Assembly (NCBI GenBank): GCA_001769655.1
Contig: MEPC01000035.1
Location: forward strand, 1-64,000
Direction: 5' to 3'
Origin: Bacteroidetes bacterium RIFCSPLOWO2_12_FULL_37_12
GTDB taxonomy: Bacteria > Bacteroidota > Bacteroidia > 2-12-FULL-37-12
DNA: 64,000 nt
Each line of letters starts with the position of its first letter. Position 1 is the first letter of the stretch. The position numbers were made by a program, and so were the translations under genes. Shown here in pieces: positions 17,662-26,686 of this stretch. The notes below the pieces were generated by a model, which did not search any database, was not told where the DNA came from, and saw nothing but the letters and a program-made list of their open reading frames with translations.

Positions 17662-19599
17662 TTATTTTTTGACCACACGGAATTCAGTCCTCCTGTTCAT
17701 TTGCCGTCCCTCTTTCGTTTCATTGCTCATCACCGGTTTAGCATCTCCATACCCTTCGAAAACTAGGCGCGTGGCATCAATATTTTGTGTCACCAGAAAA
17801 TCATACACCGATTTCGCCCTGTTTTTTGACAGCAACAGGTTATTTTCCTTTTTTCCCACGTTATCTGTGTGACCGCTTATTTCAATAGTGACACTTTTAT
17901 TATAATTTAAAAACTTAACCAATTTTTCCAACTCTGTCTTAGAAGCATCTTCCAATTTATATTCCGCCGTTGGGAAAAAGACGTTATTCAACACAACTTT
18001 TGCATCCACTTCCAATTTTTCAAGATATATGTCAAGCATTTTTGCATCAAAAGATTTTTTATCTGAGTAATCAAAATTGAAACTCTTAAATAAATATCCA
18101 TCCTTGGAACAAAACAACCCATAAGATTCTCCTTCATTAAGCACTACCAGATACGATCCATCCACCTTATCAGAATTTAGTTTTACAGATTGTTTTCCGG
18201 TTTTTAATTCATAAAGTTCAAGATCTGCTTCTAAGGGAAGTTTTGTTTTTGCATCAAATACATTCCCTTTTGTATAGGTGCTCGGAATTTTTGGTCGCAT
18301 GTTTTCCGGCAAGGTAAATTGATAAATATCTATGCTGTCTGTTCTTACGCCATTACGTTTTTCTACGGAAAAATAGCCGGTTTTTCCATTGGCAGTAATT
18401 GCAAAAGCATTCTCGTTTTCAGAAGTGTTAACAGGGTATCCGAAATTTTTTGGCGTTTCCCATTCACCTGTTTCATTCTGATTTGAAAAAAATAAATCAT
18501 AACCACCCATGCCTGTATGACCATTGGAAGCAAAATACAAGGTTTTATTATTGGCGTGGATATAGGGTCCTAAATCATCTAACAGAGTATTAATGGTATT
18601 TCCAAGATTTACAGAGGTCTTCCATTCACCTGTGGAATCCTTTTCTGACTTCCAGATATCATGCGAGCCAAATCCCCCTTTACGGATGGAAGCAAAATAC
18701 AACGTATTTCCATCCGAAGAAAGAGAGGGGTGAGAATCCCATGCAGTAGAGTTGACTTTTTGACCCAGGTTTTTTGGAGTTGACCAGATTTTCCCTTCTA
18801 ACCGGGAAATATATAAATCACAGCTACCATAAGTATCCTTACGACCGCAGGCAGTAAACACCAACGTTTTGCCATCCGCAGAAATGCAGGCAGTGCCTTC
18901 ACTTTCGGAAGTATTAACTGCTCCCGGCAAAGGAACTGCTTTTGTCCACAACCCGTTTTCATCAATAGAATAATAAAGATTTTCATCTTTCCAGTCAGTG
19001 ACACCGTTGGGTAATTTGTAGGGGACACGACCTGTAAACAGGATTGTTTTCTCATCGGCAGTTAAAGCGGGATAATATTGCAGACCAATGCAATTGATTC
19101 GGGTAGAAAGTTTTTTAGGATAAAATGGGATGGGATTTTTTTCCTGTTCTGCCGCAAAATCACAGTTTGAAAACATTAGTTCGGCGACTGCGCGGCTGAT
19201 TTTTTTTGAGGATGTTTCTAATTGAAGGTATTTAGCATATCTCGCTTTGGAATCGGCATAATTTTTTTGTTTAAAATAATAATCACCCAGTTGAAAATAA
19301 ATAAGCGCAAATTGTGGCTCTTCCGGTTTAAGTGCAATAGCTTTTTCATAATGTTCAATTGCCTTTCCGCTTTTTTGTAATTCCTTGTAAATGTTTCCCA
19401 ATCCGGCATGCGCTTCAGCATACGTGGGCTCTTTTTTTAATAATTTCTCAATTTTCTCAATAGCGGTTTTATAATCCATTCTGCGGGCTAATTGAACGGC
19501 ATCCTGGTATTCAATATATGCTTTTTTAGAAATACCTGAGGGTTGAGAAGTGACAGAAAGTGGCACTAAAAAAACCAGGATATAAAATAGAATGTGCAT
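17662..19599 (-). CDS. PorE-like OmpA-family protein, paralogue B
   Basis: 645 residues: signal peptide (MHILFYILVFLVPLSVTSQ), two or three TPRs at about 25-130 (AHAGLGNIYKELQKSGKAIE), PD40 propeller repeats at about 165-420 (YFASIRKGGFGSHDIW, YFASNGHTGMGGYDLF), a regulatory-like beta domain at about 440-510, and the OmpA domain with GHTDNVGKKENN at about 570-640. Same architecture as the genes at 12741, 55737 and 57700. The canonical GHTDNVG motif suggests functional peptidoglycan binding. It is convergent with the 912-aa membrane gene, with only three bases between stops. The T9SS/PorE comparison rests on domain order. Confidence 0.87.
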   Translation of the reverse strand: MHILFYILVFLVPLSVTSQPSGISKKAYIEYQDAVQLARRMDYKTAIEKIEKLLKKEPTYAEAHAGLGNIYKELQKSGKAIEHYEKAIALKPEEPQFALIYFQLGDYYFKQKNYADSKARYAKYLQLETSSKKISRAVAELMFSNCDFAAEQEKNPIPFYPKKLSTRINCIGLQYYPALTADEKTILFTGRVPYKLPNGVTDWKDENLYYSIDENGLWTKAVPLPGAVNTSESEGTACISADGKTLVFTACGRKDTYGSCDLYISRLEGKIWSTPKNLGQKVNSTAWDSHPSLSSDGNTLYFASIRKGGFGSHDIWKSEKDSTGEWKTSVNLGNTINTLLDDLGPYIHANNKTLYFASNGHTGMGGYDLFFSNQNETGEWETPKNFGYPVNTSENENAFAITANGKTGYFSVEKRNGVRTDSIDIYQFTLPENMRPKIPSTYTKGNVFDAKTKLPLEADLELYELKTGKQSVKLNSDKVDGSYLVVLNEGESYGLFCSKDGYLFKSFNFDYSDKKSFDAKMLDIYLEKLEVDAKVVLNNVFFPTAEYKLEDASKTELEKLVKFLNYNKSVTIEISGHTDNVGKKENNLLLSKNRAKSVYDFLVTQNIDATRLVFEGYGDAKPVMSNETKEGRQMNRRTEFRVVKK

Positions 19600-19715
19600 T
19601 AAACCTAACTTTTAAAACAAGAATAAAGAATAAAGGATAAAGAATAAAGGATAAAGGAAGGCACTTTTTTTTTAACCTTTAACCTTTAAGTTTTAACCTT
19701 CTACCTTTAACTTAA

Positions 19716-20327
19716 CTACGGCATTCCGACATATTTATGCATTTGCAACGATATTTTCCAATCCGGATTATTCCGTATGTATTCAATAATCAATGGAAAT
19801 ACTTCCCTTTGCCGGTTCCATTCCGGCTGTAAATATAACATACATTTTGGCGACACAGATAATTTGTATTTCTCAGCCCATTCGAAGTCGGAACGATTGC
19901 ATACAATAATTTTCAGTTCATTCGCTAAGGGAAAATACTCTTGAAGGGCAGGTTTGAATTTTTTGGGTGATAGGCAAATCCAATCCCATCTGCCTGATAA
20001 TGGATAAGCCGCAGAGGTCTCGAGATGTGTTTTAAATCCTGATTTTTTCAATTCGTATGTTAATTCGGTTAAATCATACATCATAGGTTCTCCGCCGGTA
20101 ATAATGATGGTTTTTACGCAGGACTTATCAACTGCGCTAATGATTTGAGAAATTTCATATTTCGGGAAATTTTCTGCATTCCATGATTTTGTTTCATCGC
20201 ACCACACACAACCGACATCACAACCGGCAAGCCGGATGAACCATGCGGGGATGCCGGCATGAAAACCTTCTCCCTGAATGGAAAAGAAGGTTTCCATAAT
20301 GGGAAGTTTTGCGTTTTTAGTTGACAT
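19716..20327 (-). CDS. queE: 7-carboxy-7-deazaguanine synthase (radical SAM)
   Basis: QueE converts 6-carboxytetrahydropterin to 7-carboxy-7-deazaguanine in queuosine/preQ0 biosynthesis. The product carries ETFFSIQGEGFHAGIPAWFIR and the cluster-binding CDVGCVWC (CxxxCxxC), then TGGEP and the C-terminal QMHKYVGMP. I set the start at the ATG at 20327 because a TAnnTTTG box lies at 20376-20383, which overlaps the longer frame's start at 20378. Length 203 aa. No other queuosine genes are in the window. Confidence 0.95.
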   Translation of the reverse strand: MSTKNAKLPIMETFFSIQGEGFHAGIPAWFIRLAGCDVGCVWCDETKSWNAENFPKYEISQIISAVDKSCVKTIIITGGEPMMYDLTELTYELKKSGFKTHLETSAAYPLSGRWDWICLSPKKFKPALQEYFPLANELKIIVCNRSDFEWAEKYKLSVSPKCMLYLQPEWNRQREVFPLIIEYIRNNPDWKISLQMHKYVGMP

Positions 20328-20375
20328 TCTTTGATGTTTTATAGAATGGATAAGACGTTTTACCTGAATTTTTAA

Positions 20376-20383
20376 CAAATATA
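20376..20383 (-). promoter_or_regulatory. -7 box of the queE promoter
   Basis: Minus-strand TATATTTG, 49-56 bases before the chosen ATG. It rules out the upstream in-frame start at 20378. Confidence 0.55.
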
Positions 20384-20401
20384 CACTTCAGACACAAGGT
20401 T

Positions 20402-20475
20402 GCGAATATAAAGGAATGTTGGAATATTGGAATATTGCATTCGCACCATTATTCCAACATTCCATTATTCCATTT
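20402..20475. repeat. AT-rich inverted repeat GGAATATTGG family, copy 1
   Basis: The segment has GGAATGTTGGAATATTGGAA on one side and ATTCCAACATTCC with a second ATTCC unit on the other, giving a long imperfect stem. A related copy lies before dnaB (50988-51053). Confidence 0.6.
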
Positions 20476-20658
20476 TACTTAAATTACGAAAGTCCATTTC
20501 ATATTGGTAAAATAAAGATGTTTCCAAATGGTCCCAAAATATCATATTACAAGTTTATAACATTTTTTAATCTTTTGCATGATTTATTCTTTTAGGGACT
20601 AATTCTTTTTTTGAAGTGCTGATAAAGAATTAATATTATCAATTCAATTACAATTCTA

Positions 20659-20722
20659 GTCCCTTTAGGGACGGAATATCGGTAGAAAAGACATTGCATC
20701 TAACCTAAGTCCCTTTAGGGAC
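20659..20722. repeat. Two copies of the palindrome GTCCCTTTAGGGAC
   Basis: Copies at 20659-20672 and 20709-20722 are each followed by a similar tail (GGAATAT or GAAATAT). A half copy (TTAGGGACTAAT) lies at about 20593. They sit in the 500-bp gene-free stretch between queE and the cassette island; nothing else coding is seen there. Confidence 0.75.
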
Positions 20723-20914
20723 GAAATATAAAAAATAGGGTTAATACCAATACGCAAATTCACATTTATACGGTTTTCACAGTACAAAACAGCGAATGCA
20801 TAATTGACAAAACAATAAGCCAGTTTTGCTATTATGAAAGAAAATCCCAGTTGAGTTAATCCGGATAAAAAATTGAGTAATATTTTTCTTAATGGTTGAT
20901 TATAAATGTTTTAG

Positions 20915-20922
20915 TATATTTG
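20915..20922 (+). promoter_or_regulatory. Promoter box reading into the cassette island
   Basis: TATATTTG lies 20 bases before the first boundary motif (GTTATCGGCT at 20942), pointing into the island. Its place resembles an integron Pc promoter, though no integrase or attI is visible, so that reading is only positional. Confidence 0.5.
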
Positions 20923-20941
20923 TAGTTGGGTATAATTATGT

Positions 20942-21636
20942 GTTATCGGCTACCCTATGGGGCCAGAGATATTTTGACAAGCATAGATAAATGTTAAACT
21001 TTAAAACCAATAATAAAATGAAACAGATAAATAAAATCTTGACAGTAATTGCTCTATTACATTTTGCGTTTGGACACATATCAAATGCACAAACATTGAA
21101 CAGAAAATATACTTCAAAAGTTATAAACGGTTTGCGATCGAGAGAATTTACCACAAGTAATCTGACAGAAGCAGAACCTGACTACTCTGGAAAAATAATC
21201 TTATTGCTAACTCCAAGTTTTCCAATTTCGTTTAGCCGACTTGAGAAGGATACTTCAAATAATTGGAGAATTGGTCCTCAAATTGGAATTGGGGGTTCTT
21301 ATTTTTTCGTGGTCGGAAATGGATATAGAAATGCAAATGAAACTGTTCAAGTTGAACCATATTTTACGGTAGGAATAAGTATTGATGGAGGTTTTTCACA
21401 AAACCTTCAAACACCTGGGGTTATTGGTAATATAAATATCGGAGGTGTTATTGGCTTTTACAAATACTTCAATTTTTTGTTTTCTTATGATGTATTGAAC
21501 AATAGACCTGTTTATGGAGTTGGGGCAAGAGTTGACCTCTTTTCAATAACTCAAGGACCGGGGACAATTATTTTGAACAAAGAGAAATTTTTTAAATAGA
21601 TAAAAGGACAAAGTGGGAAGAAGGGCAGCCGATAAC
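20942..21636. mobile_element. Cassette-like unit 1 (secreted barrel-like protein)
   Basis: The unit begins with GTTATCGGCTACCC (20942-20955) and ends with its near-exact inverse GGGCAGCCGATAAC (21623-21636), 13 of 14 matching. A single gene lies between. Integron cassettes show this arrangement because both ends derive from one attC site. The core motif is not a canonical GTTRRRY, so the assignment is inferred. Confidence 0.6.
21018..21599 (+). CDS. Secreted, probably outer-membrane beta-barrel protein
   Basis: From the ATG at 21018 the 193-aa product starts with a signal peptide (MKQINKILTVIALLHFAFGHISNAQ). An in-frame ATG at 20991 would put charged residues ahead of the signal and is less likely. 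The mature part has alternating beta-strand patterns rich in Gly and aromatic residues (GPQIGIGGSYFFVVGNGY, GNINIGGVIGFYKYFNFLF), as in small Bacteroidota porins. No specific family is recognised. It is the only gene of cassette-like unit 1; a promoter box is at 20915-20922. Confidence 0.65.
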   Translation: MKQINKILTVIALLHFAFGHISNAQTLNRKYTSKVINGLRSREFTTSNLTEAEPDYSGKIILLLTPSFPISFSRLEKDTSNNWRIGPQIGIGGSYFFVVGNGYRNANETVQVEPYFTVGISIDGGFSQNLQTPGVIGNINIGGVIGFYKYFNFLFSYDVLNNRPVYGVGARVDLFSITQGPGTIILNKEKFFK

Positions 21637-21837
21637 AAAAAGATTAAACGCAATAATTTTTTTGAGGGGTGCAGTGGTTAATCAGACAGTTTCGTATTTA
21701 ATGAAGTGTGTGCAAGAGAAAATTTTTGCAACAGAGGAAAGCGGAAAATATTTTTTTATTTGTTGCAAAAATTTTCACGAACAGTATCGCATTTAATCCC
21801 TCAAAAAAATTACTGCGTTAATCCCTGACCGTTAGGC
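21631..21837. repeat. attC-like site 1, long form with nested hairpins
   Basis: Outer boundaries are GATAAC (21631-21636) and the canonical core GTTAGGC (21831-21837). Inside, the arm at 21643-21668 pairs with 21798-21822 with one unpaired extra A and one mismatch. A second, perfect 15-base inverted repeat (GAAAATTTTTGCAAC, 21718-21732 and its complement at 21762-21776) forms an inner stem. Total about 207 bases, longer than typical attC sites. No gene is seen in this stretch. Confidence 0.6.
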
Positions 21838-24800
21838 ACAAGCAATAACGATTTTAGTTTTCAATTATATCTCTGATAAAATAGACTTGATAGATGAAAT
21901 TATAATTTAGTTTACTAAGAAAAAATATCCCGATAGATATAAAAATATGATTTTATTATTTTGGAATAATTTTATAACAATAATTTGAAATAGAATTATC
22001 AATTATATTTATAAGTTAGAGGCAATAATTAAAAAAATAAACGAGAATGAAAAAAAAACAAAAATTATTTTTAGATCAATTTGATCAACCTTTGCATAAG
22101 CATATTATTAATTTTTGTAATATTATTAGTACAAAAAAGTATGATGTGTTTATTTTATTAGCAAGAAAGGCTGCTTGTTTTATTGACACTTTAATAGAAC
22201 TAGATTTAATAGAAATAAATGGGAAGATTGTATCAGATAGAGTATTAGAATTTGATAATAGTTGGCTAATAGATAAATCGGTAGCAATAATTGACGACAC
22301 CATAATTTCAGGAACTTCTATTTATAAACTAATAAAGAAATTAGAGGATATTAATACTCAAAAAATTGATGTTTATGCGTTTTGTATTAATGAGTATTGG
22401 TATGTTGAAGAAATGCTTTTAAGAAAAGATGGAACAAGCTACCTTAACCAACCATATTTAAAACTAAATCATACTTCTAGTTTGAAATTTTGCAAGAATA
22501 TTGTTGATGCTTTATCAATTGCACCAAGACCCTATAATATTGATTTTCCAATATATGAAAACATAAAATTATCATCCACAAAGCTTGACAAATTGTTTGA
22601 ATCTCCATATTGGAAAATGGTGGATACAACAAGTATAAAGCAGAATGAAAATAATATTTTTTGTTACACAATAAATCCGACAAAAAGATTTATAGAACAT
22701 TTTAATACAAAATTAGACTGGGATATAAGCGATGTCGCTCATTTAAAACTTAGGCTTTATGCCTATAAAATCATTGACCCGCAAAATAAGATAACATTTT
22801 TATCAAAAATAGTCCCGTTTATTATATTTAATCCAATAAGTGTTGACAATGCAAACAAAATAATAAAAAGCATATGTAATCACGAAAAAGTTCAAATAAA
22901 TGAATTAGAATCACAATTAAAAACAGATTGTTCTAAACTCAACTTTATACAATTCTATTATGCAAAGAAATTATTTCGGACTTGGATTGAATGCACGAAG
23001 GATTCATTTGATATTGTTTCAAGAATTATTGAAAATAAACGAAGTCTTTATTTTCTTTTTGCTCCCAAAGTATTAGATATCATTAATCTAATGCAAACAG
23101 ATGGAAGTCTAAAATCAAATGAAAAAAACCTCTTCCTGAAAGATAATGAATCTCTTATTTTTGGTACAAATAAAGAAGATTTTAACCCTGTTGAAAATCT
23201 CTTTAATTTGACTAAGCCTTTTTTGGATTTATATTATAAAAAGGAATTACCAGCAAGAAGGATAGTAAAAAAAATAAATAAAAAAGCATTTGAAGACAGT
23301 AATTATATTGACGTTGTTAATCGCCTAGACGATGGAATTAGTGTAAGTGAATTAAAACAAATAATTTCAAATGATGTAAAAAATTTTTCAGATACTAATA
23401 GAATTCTATCTCTATTTTTAGATAATTGTATTGATAATGGGATCATCGTTCCAATTACCATAAATAAAAATGGTTACATTTATAGGGGATATAGGCATGG
23501 AGAGGAAATTATTTGGGGAAATTACAAAAACAGACTTCTGGGGAAATATTTTGAAAAATATTTAGCGAACATTAATGCAAATGAACTGCCTCAGACATAT
23601 TTTCAGAAACTATTAGTACTCTTTCTTAAAATCGGACTAAAAGAAGGATTTCTTCAGGAGTATGATGAATCAAAACATATAGACATCAAGACAAAATTAT
23701 TGAGTGTTAAAGCTCATCTATTTGGAATGGTTTCAGATTATATAGAATTAGACCCTGGTGAAACAAAAATACACCTACCAATAATTGATGCAAACGTTAG
23801 GTCATATTGGACTTCAAAATTTTTACAGGATATTGAAATCATTACTCTAAATGAAAATAAAAATTTTATATTCAATTTTGAAAAATTTGAGACATCTTAT
23901 ACAAATGATATTGAACATGGAGAACCATCGGATATTGACCAATCTGATTTAGACAAGGTGTATGATATTGCAGACATATTTGGTTTCTTACGGAAAAACA
24001 AACAATTAAATGAAGATTATTTAGTACTTCTAACTTCATGTGTGAACTTACATGACAATACTGCATCATTGGCAGCTGAATTGCAAATTTATCTTAATGG
24101 AATTGATAAATATAAATATAAAATAGTATCAGGAATTAGCTCCGGTTTTACTGTCCAAAAGCTTAAAAAATTAAGAGATTTAAATGAGAATTTTATTTGG
24201 ACTGCTATAAATAGTGGTTATTTTAAGTTTTTAAATTTTTCAGATGGGCAGGGATTAAATTATATAAAAGATATAGAAAAATATTTTGAAGAGCAAGGGA
24301 AAAGCTCTGAAGCACGAATTTGGAGACGATATTGGAAATTTGATGTAGAATTATCAAGAGGAGAAGTTAGCGACCTTAATCTAGTCAATAAAAGAATGGG
24401 GCACTTGTTGCTAGAGGCCAACATCACTTTTGCAATAATTCATATGCTGATTTATGAACTTCTGACTCGTCAAAATAAATTGGAAGAATATTTCAAAAAT
24501 ATTTTAAATACAATTGATGAAAATAAACAACAAATCAAGGAAATTGAAAATAAATTATTTGAAATCAATCCAAATGGTGAATTATTTAGAAATATTGATA
24601 GTATTTTGGTAGAAACTTTAACTAAAGAAAAAAAGAAATTACAAAATAGGATACAAAACAACACAACTGAAAGAGATTATTTACATAACTATTTAAAAGA
24701 TAATTTTGATTACATTGAAAAAATTCAAAATCTACTTTATCGCCAAAATCTACCTTTTGAAAATTCATGCAATTATTCAAAAATTTGTGGTGGTTATTAC

Positions 24801-26552
24801 AAACAACTGAGATCTGAACAAATTATAGAATTAATTAAAGATAATTTATTGTTTATTGATAAACTAACAGAAGACATTAAAGTATTGATGCAAGACTATA
24901 AACTAACTGTTCCAGAATGGGGTAAGGTTCAACAAAAAGTAAAATATAACGCTTTTATTCATATTAATTCAAATGAACGTAACATTAGAAAAAGAGAAGA
25001 AATTTCCAAAATACTGAGACATTATTTGACAGAATTTGAGATAGAAGAATTTGGTGAAGAATCGAATTATAAAACTATTAATTTACTGCGAATTTCAAAT
25101 ACTCAAGGTGGTTATCAAAGTGGTTCCGGACAAATTATTGGAATTAGAGGGCAGTTTATATTAGAAAGACTTATAAAATTATCTTGTAAGTTGTTAAGTG
25201 TTTTTCATGAGAAAAGAACTCAAATAAATATTTCTGCTTATCCGTATTTCAGTGACGATGGAGTTGAAGCATATTATAATAATCAGACCAAAAACTTTGA
25301 TATAGTTAAATATAATTTGTTTAACTCATTGGAGAATAACAATATTTTTAATAAGATAATCATATTTGACACACATAATAAGAATAAACTTGAAGATTAT
25401 TTACATCACAAATTGGTGTTTTTTCAAAACAAGTTTTTTATTAAGGAGGGGAATTCTTCAATTTCAAATAATCCAAATTATATAATTGAATTAAATATGA
25501 AACCTGAAATACAATATGCAACAATTGGTATAGTTACGGCTTTGCCCAAAGAGTTTGCGGCTATGCGGAAGATTCTAGATATCGAAGTTAATGAAACCCA
25601 GCCTAAAAATGACAATAACGATTATGCAATAGGATTCATTAAAAATATAAAAGATGAACAAATTAAGGTTGTTATTGCTCTAATGAAAGAGATAGGGACT
25701 AATAATGCGGCTTCAACAGCGACTAATTTATTAAGATCATTTGAAAATATTGATGATGTTATTGTTTGTGGTATTGCTGGAGGTATCCCATATCTATCAA
25801 AACCCGAAGATCATGTTAGACTTGGAGATATTGTTGTCTCTGACAAAAGTGGTATTTTGCAGTATGATAACTTAAAAGAAACAGCAGATGATATAATTAT
25901 TAGAAGTACCTCTGCTAAGCCATCATCTAAGTTATTAGGCATTGTAAATTTATTAATCGCTGACTATGAATGCAACAAAAAACCTTGGATTAACCATCTA
26001 AAAAAGTATGAAGGGAGTTTACGAAATTCAAATCGACCGAACATAGAAGCCGATATCTTAACAATTAACGGAACAATAACCAATCACCCTTTTGACAAAG
26101 ATAGAGTATTGTCAGAACCTAAAATTTTTCATGGTTCAATCGGGTCTTCAAATACACTTTTGAAAAATGAAAAGAAAAGAGATATTTTAAGAGACAAGTA
26201 CGCAGTCAAAGCTATTGAAATGGAAGGTTCTGGTATAGCTGATGGGACATGGTCTTTATCAAAAGGTTATTTAATAGTGAGAGGAATTGTTGATTATTGC
26301 AATTCAGATAAAAATGATGAATGGCATAACTATGCTGCAATTTGCGCTGCATGCTATACAAAATCAATTATAGAAAGATTATAACAATATTACTGCCTCT
26401 AACATTGTAAAATGATATAAATACTAGAAAAAAAATAAGACAAAAAAAACAATAGGGATTATTTTTAAAAAATATTGAGAAACATGATAATATAAACTAA
26501 ATTGCTAATAATAAAATCGTGATAGAAATTGTACAAATTGCCAGTGCCTAAC
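21831..26552. mobile_element. Cassette-like unit 2 carrying the PRTase-nucleosidase gene
   Basis: The unit starts GTTAGGCACAAGCAAT (21831-21846) and ends with the inverse ATTGCCAGTGCCTAAC (26537-26552), 14 of 16 matching. Both cores fit the integron consensus (GTTRRRY and RYYYAAC). At 4.7 kb it would be a very large cassette. Between 21838 and the ATG at 22047 I see only AT-rich sequence without a clear promoter. Confidence 0.65.
22047..26384 (+). CDS. PRTase / coiled-coil / nucleoside phosphorylase-like fusion; candidate defence effector
   Basis: The 1445-residue protein has three recognisable parts. (1) Residues about 1-150 look like a type I phosphoribosyltransferase, with VAIIDDTIISGTS (79-91) fitting the PRPP-binding loop and LLARKAACFID before it. 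(2) The middle (about 150-1150) is unassigned; about 813-900 is a Lys/Glu/Asn-rich coiled coil, and QSGSGQIIGIRG lies near 1025. (3) Residues about 1157-1445 form a PNP/UDP-phosphorylase (MTA/SAH-nucleosidase-like) domain: TIGIVTALPKEF, VCGIAGGIP (about 1240), LGDIVVSDKSG, AIEMEGSGIADG (about 1390) and VRGIVDYCNSDKNDEWHNYA. Such nucleosidases deplete ATP in CBASS, Detocs and NLR-like antiphage systems; PRTase-like domains also occur in predicted conflict systems. No transmembrane segment is visible. Very AT-rich. Role inferred. Confidence 0.8.
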   Translation: MKKKQKLFLDQFDQPLHKHIINFCNIISTKKYDVFILLARKAACFIDTLIELDLIEINGKIVSDRVLEFDNSWLIDKSVAIIDDTIISGTSIYKLIKKLEDINTQKIDVYAFCINEYWYVEEMLLRKDGTSYLNQPYLKLNHTSSLKFCKNIVDALSIAPRPYNIDFPIYENIKLSSTKLDKLFESPYWKMVDTTSIKQNENNIFCYTINPTKRFIEHFNTKLDWDISDVAHLKLRLYAYKIIDPQNKITFLSKIVPFIIFNPISVDNANKIIKSICNHEKVQINELESQLKTDCSKLNFIQFYYAKKLFRTWIECTKDSFDIVSRIIENKRSLYFLFAPKVLDIINLMQTDGSLKSNEKNLFLKDNESLIFGTNKEDFNPVENLFNLTKPFLDLYYKKELPARRIVKKINKKAFEDSNYIDVVNRLDDGISVSELKQIISNDVKNFSDTNRILSLFLDNCIDNGIIVPITINKNGYIYRGYRHGEEIIWGNYKNRLLGKYFEKYLANINANELPQTYFQKLLVLFLKIGLKEGFLQEYDESKHIDIKTKLLSVKAHLFGMVSDYIELDPGETKIHLPIIDANVRSYWTSKFLQDIEIITLNENKNFIFNFEKFETSYTNDIEHGEPSDIDQSDLDKVYDIADIFGFLRKNKQLNEDYLVLLTSCVNLHDNTASLAAELQIYLNGIDKYKYKIVSGISSGFTVQKLKKLRDLNENFIWTAINSGYFKFLNFSDGQGLNYIKDIEKYFEEQGKSSEARIWRRYWKFDVELSRGEVSDLNLVNKRMGHLLLEANITFAIIHMLIYELLTRQNKLEEYFKNILNTIDENKQQIKEIENKLFEINPNGELFRNIDSILVETLTKEKKKLQNRIQNNTTERDYLHNYLKDNFDYIEKIQNLLYRQNLPFENSCNYSKICGGYYKQLRSEQIIELIKDNLLFIDKLTEDIKVLMQDYKLTVPEWGKVQQKVKYNAFIHINSNERNIRKREEISKILRHYLTEFEIEEFGEESNYKTINLLRISNTQGGYQSGSGQIIGIRGQFILERLIKLSCKLLSVFHEKRTQINISAYPYFSDDGVEAYYNNQTKNFDIVKYNLFNSLENNNIFNKIIIFDTHNKNKLEDYLHHKLVFFQNKFFIKEGNSSISNNPNYIIELNMKPEIQYATIGIVTALPKEFAAMRKILDIEVNETQPKNDNNDYAIGFIKNIKDEQIKVVIALMKEIGTNNAASTATNLLRSFENIDDVIVCGIAGGIPYLSKPEDHVRLGDIVVSDKSGILQYDNLKETADDIIIRSTSAKPSSKLLGIVNLLIADYECNKKPWINHLKKYEGSLRNSNRPNIEADILTINGTITNHPFDKDRVLSEPKIFHGSIGSSNTLLKNEKKRDILRDKYAVKAIEMEGSGIADGTWSLSKGYLIVRGIVDYCNSDKNDEWHNYAAICAACYTKSIIERL

Positions 26553-26657
26553 ACCATGTTAGCGACCATATTTTTTTTATTGAAACGCTTGGGCTGTCGC
26601 CCATGCGCGTAGGTCTAAGGTAAAAAAAACGGCGCCAACATGGGGACCGTTAGGCAC
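26544..26657. repeat. attC-like site 2, canonical cores
   Basis: GTGCCTAAC (26544-26552) and GTTAGGCAC (26649-26657) are perfect inverse ends. Inside, CATGTTAGCGACC (26555-26567) pairs with GGCGCCAACATG (26631-26642), leaving one extra unpaired A, and eight Ts (26571-26578) face eight As. The tip holds a small hairpin (GGGC TGTC GCCC). Length 114 bases, R''/R' consensus and an extrahelical base all fit integron attC. The rest of the 300 bases between genes is AT-rich with nothing else recognised. Confidence 0.75.
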
Positions 26658-26686
26658 AATATTACGAACGACCATAAAACAGAACA

